From Thermotoga profunda AZM34c06 (GTDB lineage Bacteria > Thermotogota > Thermotogae > Thermotogales > DSM-5069): a DNA stretch of 64,000 nucleotides. A program made the translations under genes and the position numbers. Shown here piece after piece: positions 1-8,182 of the stretch (position 1 is its first letter; each line of letters begins with the position of its first letter). A model generated the notes under the pieces. The model was not told where the DNA came from. It did not search any database and worked only from the letters and a program-made list of their open reading frames with translations. The DNA is taken from the NCBI RefSeq assembly GCF_000828675.1, contig NZ_AP014510.1:887413-951412 (forward strand). The letters are read 5' to 3'.

Positions 1-545
1 AGGGCAGTTGTTGGTTCGTCTGCTATGAGTAATTTTGGGTTACACAACATTGCCATGGCTATCATGGCTCTCTGTCTCATTCCGCCACTGTATTCAAAAG
101 GGTATCTGTAGACCATCTTCTCGGGTTCTGGTATGCCGAGTTGTCTCATTATCGTTGTGACTTTCTCTATCGCCTCTTTGTACGACATACCATAATGTTG
201 TTCAAGGACCTCTGAGAGTTGTTTTCCAATCTTTATATTTGGGTTGAGTGAGTTCAGCGGATTTTGAAAAACCATGCTGATTTTTGTACCACGAGGGTGG
301 GTATTGGTTCTCAGAAGATCTTGACCCTCAAAGATTATCTTTCCTTTGACTATTTTCCCTTGTGGTTTTGGAATGAGTCCCATTATCGCAAGGGCAGTCA
401 CACTCTTACCCGATCCACTTTCTCCAACAATCCCGACACATTCATTTTCAAACACCTTAAAAGAGATACCATCGGGTGCCTTAAGTGTTGCGTGTGATGT
501 TTTGAATTCCACTGTGAGATCTTCAACAGACAAAAGAGGATTCAA
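1..545 (-). CDS. Peptide-type ABC transporter ATP-binding protein, OppD/DppD family (3' end outside window)
   Basis: This is the N-terminal 181 residues of an ATPase that would power uptake of peptides or related solutes through the two permeases encoded just upstream. It shows a Walker A motif GESGSGKS (residues 41-48), a Q-loop glutamine at 94, the signature YSGGMRQR (152-159) and Walker B LLIADEP (172-178). This order and spacing are typical of OppD/DppD, whose members run to about 320-330 residues, so roughly 45% lies beyond base 1. The start is a TTG at 545-543 behind a strong GGAGGAGAG ribosome site. It overlaps the stop of the M20 gene by two bases, so the two are probably translationally coupled. 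An OppF-type partner probably follows outside the window (inference). Confidence 0.93.
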   Translation of the reverse strand, partial: MNPLLSVEDLTVEFKTSHATLKAPDGISFKVFENECVGIVGESGSGKSVTALAIMGLIPKPQGKIVKGKIIFEGQDLLRTNTHPRGTKISMVFQNPLNSLNPNIKIGKQLSEVLEQHYGMSYKEAIEKVTTIMRQLGIPEPEKMVYRYPFEYSGGMRQRAMIAMAMLCNPKLLIADEPTTA

Positions 546-1708
546 AACTCTCTCCTCCTGTTGATGAAATATTCCTTAACTTGTTCAAGAAGGTTTGAGT
601 TATTTACAAGATCAAAAACAGTCAGTGCGAGTGCCTTGGTAGCTCTTATCATGGCATTATAACCGTATTCTGAATTGGATGCCTCGGCGAATTCTTTTGT
701 ATGAGTCGGTATGATTTTGTCACCTGTTATATTTATATATGCATGGATTGCCGGAACGATCTGTGTTACCGCACCCATATCTGTCGAGCCAACACCTTGT
801 TCATAAGTTCTGGCTGCGATTTTTTCACCGACGAATTTGTAGTTCTCTTCAAGAGTTTTTGCAAGTGGTACGTTCACATAGACTTCGGGCATCTCTTCCT
901 CGACTGTGATATTGCTGACACAACCGGTCATGTTACAAGCACCTTGTACAAGATTCCTCAATTTTTGTTCTAAGAAATTCACCTCTCCGATTGTCAGAGC
1001 CCTCAAACCAATTTCTGCACATGTATACTCTGGAATGGTGTTAAAAGATTGTCCACCATTGGTGATTATTCCATGGATTCTGACCTTTTCTGGAAGTTGC
1101 TGCCTCAACAGACCAATCGAGCTGAATAAAAGTATCATTGCATCGAGTGCGTTTATGCCTTTTGCTGGATCGGCTGCTGCATGTGCTGATTTTCCGAAAA
1201 ATTCTATTTTGAAACGTCTTATCGCATACGCAATATCAAAACCTGTACTCATTGAAGCTGGATGGATCATCATTGCAATATCAATATCTTTGAAAACACC
1301 AGCTTTTATTAGTTCTTTTTTGCCAGCTCCATGCTCTTCCGCAGGACAGCCAACAACTACAAGTGTGAATGGAAGGTCTTGAAAAGCTTTCTTAAGGCCA
1401 ACGGCTGCACCACAACTCATAGTACCTATCATATTATGACCACAGGCATGACCTATCGCTGGTAATGCATCGTATTCAGCCAGAAGAGCTATCTTGGGTT
1501 TTCCATGACCTGCTGTTGCTATAAAAGCTGTTTCAAGCCCTCCTATTTTTCTTTCAACAGAGAAACCATTTTCTTGAAGAAAATCTGCGAGTAACTTTGA
1601 AGATCTGAATTCTTGATGAGAAAGCTCTGCAATCTGGAAAATAGTTTTTGCGATTTTCACCAATTCATTTTTCAAAAGATCGATTTTTTCACAGATTTTG
1701 TCCTTCAA
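542..1708 (-). CDS. M20 family amidohydrolase (AbgB/M20D-like)
   Basis: A cytosolic metal-dependent amidohydrolase expected to cleave an acyl-amino acid, dipeptide or aminoacyl-type amide. The motif AEYDALP (about residue 80) followed by GHACGHN (about 89-95) gives the metal ligands of the M20 fold; this spacing and the length (about 390 aa) match the M20D/AbgB branch. Two in-frame codons upstream (GTG 1717, ATG 1714) sit on or next to the AAGGAG ribosome site, so the TTG at 1708, eight bases from it, is the more likely start. It lies between permease and ATPase genes of one ABC system in the same operon, so it probably hydrolyses what that transporter brings in (inference). The exact substrate cannot be told from sequence. 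Confidence 0.88.
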   Translation of the reverse strand: MKDKICEKIDLLKNELVKIAKTIFQIAELSHQEFRSSKLLADFLQENGFSVERKIGGLETAFIATAGHGKPKIALLAEYDALPAIGHACGHNMIGTMSCGAAVGLKKAFQDLPFTLVVVGCPAEEHGAGKKELIKAGVFKDIDIAMMIHPASMSTGFDIAYAIRRFKIEFFGKSAHAAADPAKGINALDAMILLFSSIGLLRQQLPEKVRIHGIITNGGQSFNTIPEYTCAEIGLRALTIGEVNFLEQKLRNLVQGACNMTGCVSNITVEEEMPEVYVNVPLAKTLEENYKFVGEKIAARTYEQGVGSTDMGAVTQIVPAIHAYINITGDKIIPTHTKEFAEASNSEYGYNAMIRATKALALTVFDLVNNSNLLEQVKEYFINRRREF

Positions 1709-1720
1709 GATCATCACTCC

Positions 1721-2536
1721 TTATTTTTTCAGTCTCGGATCTAATAGGTCTCTCAAGCCATCACCGAGTATGTTGAAACCAAGACAGGTGATGAGTATTG
1801 CAAGCCCTGGAAAGATTGCCATGTGTGGAGCTGTCTGAAGATAATTTTTGGCTTCTGAAAGCATACTTCCCCACGATGGTGTTGGTGGTTGAATTCCAAG
1901 CCCCAAAAAACTCAGAGTGGCTTCACTTATCACTGCACCAGCAAAATTCAAAGATGAATAGACTATCAATACGGGTACAACATTTGGCAAAATGTGCTGA
2001 AAGATTATCCACAAGTGAGAAGCACCCATTGATTTTGCTGCGAGTATAAATTCTTCATTTTTGATATTCATCACGGCACTTCTCATTACTCTTGCGAAAC
2101 TTGGCACCATAACAATTCCTATGGCAAGCATTGCATTGAACAAACCAGCACCCAAAACGGCCATCATGGCAATTGCGAGAAGTACATATGGAAAAGACAA
2201 TAAAGCATCTGTAAATCTCATTATAAGAGCGTCGACAAAACCACCGAAATAACCAGACAGGATACCAAAAAAAGTTCCGATAAGTGCACCTATCCCAACA
2301 GCGATTATTCCGACCATTAATGAAATTCTACTGCCATAAACTAATCTGGAAAATATATCCCTTCCATAATCATCTGTTCCCAATATGTGTCCACCTTCAC
2401 CTGGTTTTGCAAAGATGTACAGAAAATCCATGTCATCAACGGGATGCGTTGCCAAAATCGGAGCAAAGATTGCCGCAAAGATATTAACAAGAACTATTGC
2501 CAATCCAAATACGATTTGTTTGTTGAGAAATTTCAT
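1721..2536 (-). CDS. Peptide-type ABC transporter permease, DppC/OppC family
   Basis: Inner-membrane permease subunit, about 272 aa. It has an N-terminal membrane anchor, the OppC-type periplasmic signature LGTDDYGRDIFSRLVYG, about six membrane segments, and the cytoplasmic EAA loop near the C terminus ending in TLSFLGLGIQPPTPSWG, a hallmark of DppC. It would pair with the DppB-type permease encoded upstream. The open frame reaches a GTG at 2551, but that codon overlaps the AGGAG ribosome site, so the ATG at 2536 (MKFLNK) is preferred even though its spacing is a little long. The 3' end abuts the M20 gene with about 12 bases between. Confidence 0.92.
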   Translation of the reverse strand: MKFLNKQIVFGLAIVLVNIFAAIFAPILATHPVDDMDFLYIFAKPGEGGHILGTDDYGRDIFSRLVYGSRISLMVGIIAVGIGALIGTFFGILSGYFGGFVDALIMRFTDALLSFPYVLLAIAMMAVLGAGLFNAMLAIGIVMVPSFARVMRSAVMNIKNEEFILAAKSMGASHLWIIFQHILPNVVPVLIVYSSLNFAGAVISEATLSFLGLGIQPPTPSWGSMLSEAKNYLQTAPHMAIFPGLAILITCLGFNILGDGLRDLLDPRLKK

Positions 2537-2543
2537 AATGTTA

Positions 2544-3500
2544 TCACACACTCCTGTAAGAATGTCTTATCTTGGGATTTATCAAAGCGTAAGTTATATC
2601 CACGATGAGATTCACAAAAATATACATGATGGCTATAAAGAGAACTTCTCCCTGTACGAGCATATAATCACGCCTGAAAATCCCATCTACCATCAATTTA
2701 CCAAGTCCTGGCAGAGCAAAGACTGTTTCTGTCAAAACTGCACCTGCAAGAAGATTTCCAAGCTGCAAACCTATGACTGTTATCACGGGTATGAGTGCGT
2801 TTTTCAAAGCATGTCTATAAAGAATCAGATTTCTCTTTAGTCCCTTGGCATAAGCTGTTCTTATGTAGTCTTGATTCAGAACTTCAAGCATGCTCGATCT
2901 TGTAAAACGGGCAATTGTTCCCGTCGAAAGAATCCCCAACGCGAAGGATGGTAGTATGAAATGGCTTATGACATCCCACAAACCCTTAGTTGGGTTACCA
3001 AGACCAACAGCGGGTAACCAACCAAGTTGTAATGAAAAGACGATTATCAAGACCATACCGAACCAGAATATTGGAATGGAGATACCTATCAAAGCCAACA
3101 CAGTCACAAATAAATCGACAAAAGAGTTGTGTTTCATTGCCGCCAAGATACCTGATGGAATACCTATAACAACGGCTATCAGTAACGCACACAAACTCAA
3201 CGTGATGGTTGTTGGTAGTCTTTCAAGAATGAGTGATAAAACATTTTGTCTATATATGAGAGAATTTCCGAGATCTCCCGTTAGAACCCTTTTCAAATAG
3301 ATGACAAATTGTATCAAAACAGGTTTATCCAGGCCAAGTTGTTGTCTGAATCGTGCGATGTCCTCGGATCTTGCCTGTGGACCAAGTAGCACCATGGCTG
3401 GATCTCCTGGTATCATTTTCATTATCAAAAAGACAGTCAGTATCACGAAGAAAAGCGTAGGAATAACTTGAAGAAGTCTTTTTGCGACATACTTTCCCAT
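2544..3500 (-). CDS. Peptide-type ABC transporter permease, DppB/OppB family
   Basis: Inner-membrane permease of 318 aa, the usual DppB length. The N-terminal segment MGKYVAKRLLQVIPTL and the following IPGDPA motif are classic for DppB. Later come GDLGNS, several membrane segments, and the EAA-type loop with AKGLKRN and HALKNALIPV. It forms the channel with the DppC-type partner encoded next, whose reading frame overlaps this stop. The start ATG is 42 bases after the binding-protein stop, and that gap holds a strong stem-loop. Confidence 0.94.
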   Translation of the reverse strand: MGKYVAKRLLQVIPTLFFVILTVFLIMKMIPGDPAMVLLGPQARSEDIARFRQQLGLDKPVLIQFVIYLKRVLTGDLGNSLIYRQNVLSLILERLPTTITLSLCALLIAVVIGIPSGILAAMKHNSFVDLFVTVLALIGISIPIFWFGMVLIIVFSLQLGWLPAVGLGNPTKGLWDVISHFILPSFALGILSTGTIARFTRSSMLEVLNQDYIRTAYAKGLKRNLILYRHALKNALIPVITVIGLQLGNLLAGAVLTETVFALPGLGKLMVDGIFRRDYMLVQGEVLFIAIMYIFVNLIVDITYALINPKIRHSYRSV

Positions 3501-3517
3501 TCAATCACTCCAAGAAA

Positions 3518-3541
3518 CCAAGAGCGCTTGCGCGCCCTTGG
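3518..3541 (-). terminator. Stem-loop between binding-protein and permease genes, likely attenuator
   Basis: On the minus strand CCAAGGGCGC, loop GCAA, GCGCTCTTGG forms a ten-pair stem with one G-T pair and a GNRA-like tetraloop, followed only by TTTCTT. It fills the gap between the binding-protein stop and the DppB start. The weak U tract suggests partial termination or protection of the upstream mRNA end, which would give more binding protein than permease (inference). Confidence 0.7.
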
Positions 3542-3542
3542 C

Positions 3543-5081
3543 TCATTTCTCAACCCACACATTTGTACCTGGTGCGAACAAGCGAATCATCATGTCGGGA
3601 GATGGTTTGTAACCTTGAACCTTCTTGTTAACTCCATTAACGACTAATTTGTGCCACATTGGAAAGTAAACCATATCTTTCATAATCAGTTCTTCTGCTT
3701 TTCTATAATATTCTGTTCTTTTTGCCTGATCAACCGATGATTCCCCCAGTTCAATGTATTTGTCTACTTCTGGATTGTTATAGCCTCCACCATTTCCATA
3801 GGTTCCCTTTCTTGAAGAGTGGAACATATAGAAGATAAAGAATTCTGGGTCAGGATACCACGTCCAGCCGATAGTATATGCATCCGCATCGCCTTTGGAA
3901 GTAGTTCCGGTGAAGGCGCCCCATTCGAGTGATTGGACCTCGATTTCGAAACCGACTTTTTTGAGCATTGACTGGATTATCACAGCAGCCTTTCTTCTGT
4001 TGGGGTCTTCTGGTGTGTAGATGGTGAGTTTGACTGGTTTGTTTTCATACCCAGCTTCTTTCAAGAGTTGTTTTGCTTTCTCTGGATCGTATTTGGTGTA
4101 GAAAGACTTCACATTAGGATTATATGCCCAGGAACCTGTTGGGATAGGACCATAAGCTGCTTCGGCAGTTCCATTTGGAAAGATGACTTTGACGAGTTGT
4201 TCGACATCTATTCCCCTGAAAAATGCCTCTCTGATTCTTTTATCGGTTGTCGGTCCCTTGATCGAACTCAAGTAAACTGCGTAGACATTACATCCTCCAA
4301 CCATTCTTGCCTCGACATTTGAACTGGCATTTACCTTGGGAATATCTTGATCGAGAATATCGCTCGTTATGTCCACTTGTCCACTCAGCAATGCTACCGT
4401 CAGTACAGATTTATCTGGTATGAATTTGTATGTGATTTGTTTTAAGTATGGTTTTTCACCCCAGTAATCTTCATTTCTCTCAAAGACCATGTGACTGTCT
4501 TTTACCCATTCGACCATTCTGAAAGGACCTGTTCCTACTGGGTGGAGTGTGAATTGATCTTTCCATCCCTCACATTCTTCCTTCGGAACAATTGCTGCAC
4601 CTATATCTGTTAAAACTGTCAAGAACGGAGCGTAGGGATATTTGAGTGTGATTTTTACAGTGTATCTATCCAGAACTTCAACACGATCCACCATATAGAT
4701 TCTAACCATCGGCGAAATTGATATCTCCCTTTCAAAACTGTACTTCACATCTTCGGCGGTCATTTCCCTTCCATCCTGGAACTTTCCTTTCTGGAAATGA
4801 ACTCCTTTTCTCAGTTTGAAAGTCCATTCCTTCAGATCTGAACTAACTTCCCATGACTCAGCAAGGAGAGGATGAATTTCCTTGACTTCTGCATCGTACG
4901 CAACAAGGGTTTCAAAGACATTTCTCATAACCTGTGCTGAGGCAAGGTCTTGATACATGGCGGGATCCATAGTTGTTGGATTTTGATCTGAGCCAACTGT
5001 AATAACTGAATCGTAGTTTGGCGCTGCCAAGACGAAACTGAACAAAGCTACCAAAAAAAACACCAAAACCCACTTTTTCAT
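3543..5081 (-). CDS. Extracellular solute-binding protein, family 5 (peptide type)
   Basis: A 512-aa secreted or lipid-free periplasmic binding protein for a peptide-like ligand. Residues 1-20 form a clear signal peptide with a Lys-Lys start, a hydrophobic core and an Ala-Ala cleavage region. The mature part has family 5 hallmarks: TVGSDQNPTTMDPA near the N terminus, ESWEVSSDLKEWTFKLRKGV, then GTGPFRM and FIPDKSV. These correspond to the two lobes and hinge of DppA/OppA proteins (about 500-540 aa). No lipobox cysteine is visible. It follows the AroM gene and precedes both permeases in one operon. Ligand identity is open; the M20 hydrolase in the operon hints at an amide-bonded compound. Confidence 0.94.
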   Translation of the reverse strand: MKKWVLVFFLVALFSFVLAAPNYDSVITVGSDQNPTTMDPAMYQDLASAQVMRNVFETLVAYDAEVKEIHPLLAESWEVSSDLKEWTFKLRKGVHFQKGKFQDGREMTAEDVKYSFEREISISPMVRIYMVDRVEVLDRYTVKITLKYPYAPFLTVLTDIGAAIVPKEECEGWKDQFTLHPVGTGPFRMVEWVKDSHMVFERNEDYWGEKPYLKQITYKFIPDKSVLTVALLSGQVDITSDILDQDIPKVNASSNVEARMVGGCNVYAVYLSSIKGPTTDKRIREAFFRGIDVEQLVKVIFPNGTAEAAYGPIPTGSWAYNPNVKSFYTKYDPEKAKQLLKEAGYENKPVKLTIYTPEDPNRRKAAVIIQSMLKKVGFEIEVQSLEWGAFTGTTSKGDADAYTIGWTWYPDPEFFIFYMFHSSRKGTYGNGGGYNNPEVDKYIELGESSVDQAKRTEYYRKAEELIMKDMVYFPMWHKLVVNGVNKKVQGYKPSPDMMIRLFAPGTNVWVEK

Positions 5082-5095
5082 TTGAACACCCCCTT

Positions 5096-5695
5096 TTAGA
5101 GTAAAGTTCTTAAATAGTTCCCCAAAATCCTCCTTGCACTCAAAACAATACCTTTTGTATATCTTCTAAAGAATTTTTCATGCTCCAATGTATATCCAAT
5201 GCAATCTAAATAGATGAGTTGTTGATCAGTTAGATCAAAATCCAAATGATCTTCTGTATATGGTGAAAAAGCTATGCAGTTCACCTTTTGTGCGATTTCA
5301 TTCCATCTTTTCATGGCGTCTTTGCATTGATCTTTTTGCGGTACTATAACGGTCGCATTTTGAACCTTTGGCAATGCCTGGAAAAAACTGTTGATAACTT
5401 TGTATGGCAAGATCAATCTATCATTGTCAAATTTTGCAGTGCAGAGAAGGACTGTAGGCTCATCGAATACCATCTTTGAAAGTTTTTTGCATACCCATTT
5501 GTGTGATATATAAGAGATTGTACCATCGTTCTTTCTACTGACAAGGAGATCGTCTGGGCCCATCGGCGCATAAATAGAAGGTTCAACGTTATCTATGAGA
5601 CCTATTTCGCGATATGCAAAGTCTTTACCGATTATTTTCATTAACTCTGGAATCACGTCGTTTCTCGGGCTCTCACCTATGGTGATGAAAAGCAT
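5096..5695 (-). CDS. AroM family protein
   Basis: A 199-aa cytosolic protein. The N terminus MLFITIGESPRNDVIPEL closely follows the AroM family pattern (TIGQ/ESPR-D-V-PE), and the rest keeps the family's length and the motif APMGPDDLLVSR. The function of AroM proteins is not established; E. coli aroM is only known as a gene co-transcribed with shikimate kinase. Here it is the first gene of a peptide-type ABC operon that also carries an M20 amidohydrolase, so a role in handling the imported compound is more likely than one in aromatic synthesis (inference). The start ATG follows GGGGGTAAAGAAA and lies about 30 bases from a consensus promoter. Confidence 0.82.
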   Translation of the reverse strand: MLFITIGESPRNDVIPELMKIIGKDFAYREIGLIDNVEPSIYAPMGPDDLLVSRKNDGTISYISHKWVCKKLSKMVFDEPTVLLCTAKFDNDRLILPYKVINSFFQALPKVQNATVIVPQKDQCKDAMKRWNEIAQKVNCIAFSPYTEDHLDFDLTDQQLIYLDCIGYTLEHEKFFRRYTKGIVLSARRILGNYLRTLL

Positions 5696-5724
5696 TTTTC
5701 TTTACCCCCACTATTGTTTAATTA

Positions 5725-5753
5725 ATTATACTAAACGTACTTTGAAGTGTCAA
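5725..5753 (-). promoter_or_regulatory. Consensus sigma-A type promoter of the aroM-ABC operon
   Basis: On the minus strand TTGACA (5753-5748), a 17-base spacer and TATAAT (5730-5725) make a perfect housekeeping promoter. It reads into the AroM gene, whose ATG is 30 bases downstream of the -10 box. Confidence 0.88.
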
Positions 5754-5819
5754 CATTTAGTTCATTGGGCTTTTTAAGTTGTATAATAAGATTCACTGTA
5801 ATTAAAAGGATGGTGAACA

Positions 5820-6755
5820 ATGAGCATGTTGTACCTGATACCTGGTATTGCACTCGGACTTGTATTAGGTGCAAATGATGGCGCAAGTATCTTTGGCCCC
5901 CTTGTGGCTGTGGGGTCGATCAAACGAAGAACAGCTGTTTTGATCAGCAGTCTTTTTGTGATCTTGGGTGCGATCTTTGGCGGTCGTGAAGGTATAAAGA
6001 CTTTGAATACTCTGACCACACTCGATCAATATCAGATTTCGATAGCAATATTGTCTGCAGCAATAACCGTTATTTTGATGATATCTTTAAAAGCTCCAGC
6101 TTCAGTCTCTCAGGCAGTCGTTGGTTCACTCATTGGTATCGGACTGATTTTCGGGCCCGAGAATGTGAGATGGTTTGTTCTGCTAAAGATAATCTTAGTT
6201 TGGGTTTTTACACCGCTTCTTGCAAGTTTTCTGGCTTTTGTTGTGTACAGAATATTAGCGGTTATCTTCAGACATTTGAGAAGCATTTACGTGCAAGATT
6301 TGCTCTTGAGATATGCGAGTTTTATAGCGGTTTGTTATAGTGCATATTCACTTGGAGCTAACAATGTTGCTAATGTTGCTGGTTCTTTTGTTGAAATGGG
6401 TCTGGACCCATTTTTGGCTCAATTAGTTGGTGGTGTTTGTATAGGTTTTGGTGTTCTGATTTTCAGTAAGAGGATGACTTTTGTCATTGGAAAAAGTATA
6501 ATATTGTTGGATCATTTTTCATCACTTGTTGCATCTATTTCTATGGCAACAAATGTCTTTATATTCTCCTTAGTAGGTGTTCCAATTTCTGCCACGCAGT
6601 CCACTGTGGGTGCGGTGATAGGTGCGGGTATGAGTAGAGGTGAACGTCTGAGTAGCAGAAAAACGAAGGTTAGGATTGTCCTTGGTTTGACATTGACGCC
6701 ATGTGTTGGTGGTATTATCTCTGTTTTCCTCTATCTTGTATTGAGAGGAGGTTAA
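5820..6755 (+). CDS. Inorganic phosphate permease, Pit (PHO4) family
   Basis: Membrane permease of 311 aa, on the short side as in many archaeal and thermophile Pit proteins. The two inverted halves each carry a PHO4 signature: GANDGASIFGPLVAVGS near residue 17 and GANNVANVAGSFVEMG near 180. About nine to ten hydrophobic segments are visible. It would take up phosphate, or metal-phosphate, using an ion gradient. The next gene, one base downstream, encodes a DUF47/PhoU-like protein, the usual regulatory partner of Pit. The ATG follows AAAGGATGGTG. A -10 box TATAAT sits at 5782-5787, with no convincing -35, so control by an activator is possible. Confidence 0.92.
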   Translation: MSMLYLIPGIALGLVLGANDGASIFGPLVAVGSIKRRTAVLISSLFVILGAIFGGREGIKTLNTLTTLDQYQISIAILSAAITVILMISLKAPASVSQAVVGSLIGIGLIFGPENVRWFVLLKIILVWVFTPLLASFLAFVVYRILAVIFRHLRSIYVQDLLLRYASFIAVCYSAYSLGANNVANVAGSFVEMGLDPFLAQLVGGVCIGFGVLIFSKRMTFVIGKSIILLDHFSSLVASISMATNVFIFSLVGVPISATQSTVGAVIGAGMSRGERLSSRKTKVRIVLGLTLTPCVGGIISVFLYLVLRGG

Positions 6756-6756
6756 T

Positions 6757-7404
6757 ATGGGTTGGATAGTTGGAAGAAAGGAACAGGAGATAATAAAAAA
6801 AGTTTTGGAACATCTGGATATCATGAGTACAGAGCTTCAGGAACTTAGAAAGCTCATTGAGAAATATCTAAATCATGAAATTGACGAAATCGAGTCTCTT
6901 GCTGAAAGAGTGAGATATTATGAGCATCAAGCGGATATTGCGAGAAGAGAAGCTGAGACAATGATGTACAGTGGTGCATTTTTACCGAATTTCAGGGGGG
7001 ATCTACTCGGTATCATTGAAGCGGCAGACAAAGTTGGAAATAAAGGAGAATATGTGGCTGATATTCTTGAACTTGAGCATCCTATTATTCCTGATTCTTT
7101 GAATTCCCAATTGCTAAAATTGTTTGACATTTGTGTTGAAACGTACGAAGCATTAAAGGTTTCGATAAAAGATTTGTTTGAAGATCTCGAAAAAATAGAG
7201 GAACATGTCCTGTTGGTTGAACAAAAAGAACATGAAGTCGATGGTGTTGAGAGATGTTTGATCAAGCAGATATACAGAATGGATATTTCGAATGGACATA
7301 AGATGCAACTCAAAGAACTCGTTAGAAATATCGCCGATATTGCAGATCGCGCCGAGGATTGTTCCGATAGAGTAGAGATAGTATCATTAAAAAGGAGGGT
7401 GTGA
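6757..7404 (+). CDS. DUF47 family PhoU-like protein
   Basis: A 215-aa all-helical cytosolic protein of the DUF47 group (TIGR00153 type), related in fold to PhoU. Acidic helices with repeated E-x-x-x-D/E patterns, including YYEHQADIARREAETMMYSGAFLPNFRGD near residues 50-75 (split here only for description), are typical and resemble the metal-binding helices of PhoU. The start ATG follows GAGGAGGTTAAT, one base after the Pit stop. DUF47 proteins commonly sit beside Pit genes and are thought to modulate them. The gene ends with GGAGGG inside its last codons, which serves as ribosome site for mazG. Confidence 0.9.
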   Translation: MGWIVGRKEQEIIKKVLEHLDIMSTELQELRKLIEKYLNHEIDEIESLAERVRYYEHQADIARREAETMMYSGAFLPNFRGDLLGIIEAADKVGNKGEYVADILELEHPIIPDSLNSQLLKLFDICVETYEALKVSIKDLFEDLEKIEEHVLLVEQKEHEVDGVERCLIKQIYRMDISNGHKMQLKELVRNIADIADRAEDCSDRVEIVSLKRRV

Positions 7405-7405
7405 T

Positions 7406-8182
7406 TTGTCACAGATTGGTCAGAGCTTCGAAGAATTAGTTTCAATAATGAGAAAATTGAGATCTGAGAGAGGATGTGAGTGGGATAGACAACAAACTCA
7501 TGAAAGTTTAAAATCTTATTTGGTTGAGGAAATCTTTGAATTGATTGAAACAATAGATCAAAAAGATGATCAAAAAATGAAAGAAGAGCTTGGTGATGTG
7601 TTGCTTCAAGTTGTTTTTCACAGTCAGATCGCATCAGAAAGAGGAACTTTTCAGATTGAAGAAGTTATAAAATCTTTGAATGAAAAACTCATCAGAAGAC
7701 ATCCGCATGTTTTTGGAGACAGTCCCGGGTATTCCTATCAACAATGGGAGAAGATCAAATCTCAAGAGAAAGGAGAGGAAAAATCTTCCGCAATTGGTAA
7801 AGTCAATCACGCACTTCCGGCATTGAGTCTTGCGCGAAGGATTCAAGAAAATGCTGCAGCAGTTGGTTTTGACTGGCCTGATGTTTCAGGTGCTTTACAA
7901 AAGATCGATGAGGAAATTCAAGAATTGAAAGAGGCTATGGGAAAGGGTCAAAGGAATAAACTTGAAGAAGAATTAGGTGATTTACTATTTGCAGTAGTCA
8001 ACGTAGCACGATTTTTGGATTTAGACCCCGAAATTGCTTTGAGAAAGGCAACCGAGAAATTTGTCAGAAGATTTCAAATTGTTGAAGAATTTGCCAGAGC
8101 AAGAGGATTGGATATGAAGAAACTTTCCCTTGCTCAACTCGATGCACTTTGGGAAGAAGTGAAGGGAGGAGAATCAAAATGA
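7406..8182 (+). CDS. mazG: Nucleoside triphosphate pyrophosphohydrolase MazG
   Basis: Cytosolic enzyme of 258 aa that hydrolyses NTPs and dNTPs to monophosphate and pyrophosphate, thereby clearing aberrant nucleotides. Two MazG domains in tandem are visible. The first has WDRQQTHESLKSYLVEE and EELGDVLLQVVFHSQ; the second has DEEIQELKEA and EEELGDLLFAVVNVAR, giving the E-E-x-E/D metal-binding patterns in both. Length matches E. coli MazG (263 aa). The start is TTG at 7406, six bases after GGAGGG. The stop overlaps the next gene's ATG (ATGA). Confidence 0.95.
   Translation: MSQIGQSFEELVSIMRKLRSERGCEWDRQQTHESLKSYLVEEIFELIETIDQKDDQKMKEELGDVLLQVVFHSQIASERGTFQIEEVIKSLNEKLIRRHPHVFGDSPGYSYQQWEKIKSQEKGEEKSSAIGKVNHALPALSLARRIQENAAAVGFDWPDVSGALQKIDEEIQELKEAMGKGQRNKLEEELGDLLFAVVNVARFLDLDPEIALRKATEKFVRRFQIVEEFARARGLDMKKLSLAQLDALWEEVKGGESK

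Noticed and set aside
906-1382. Long plus-strand frame of 158 codons inside the left M20 gene
   Set aside because: It lies antisense to a well-supported M20 gene, has no ribosome site, and its composition is that of a shadow frame.
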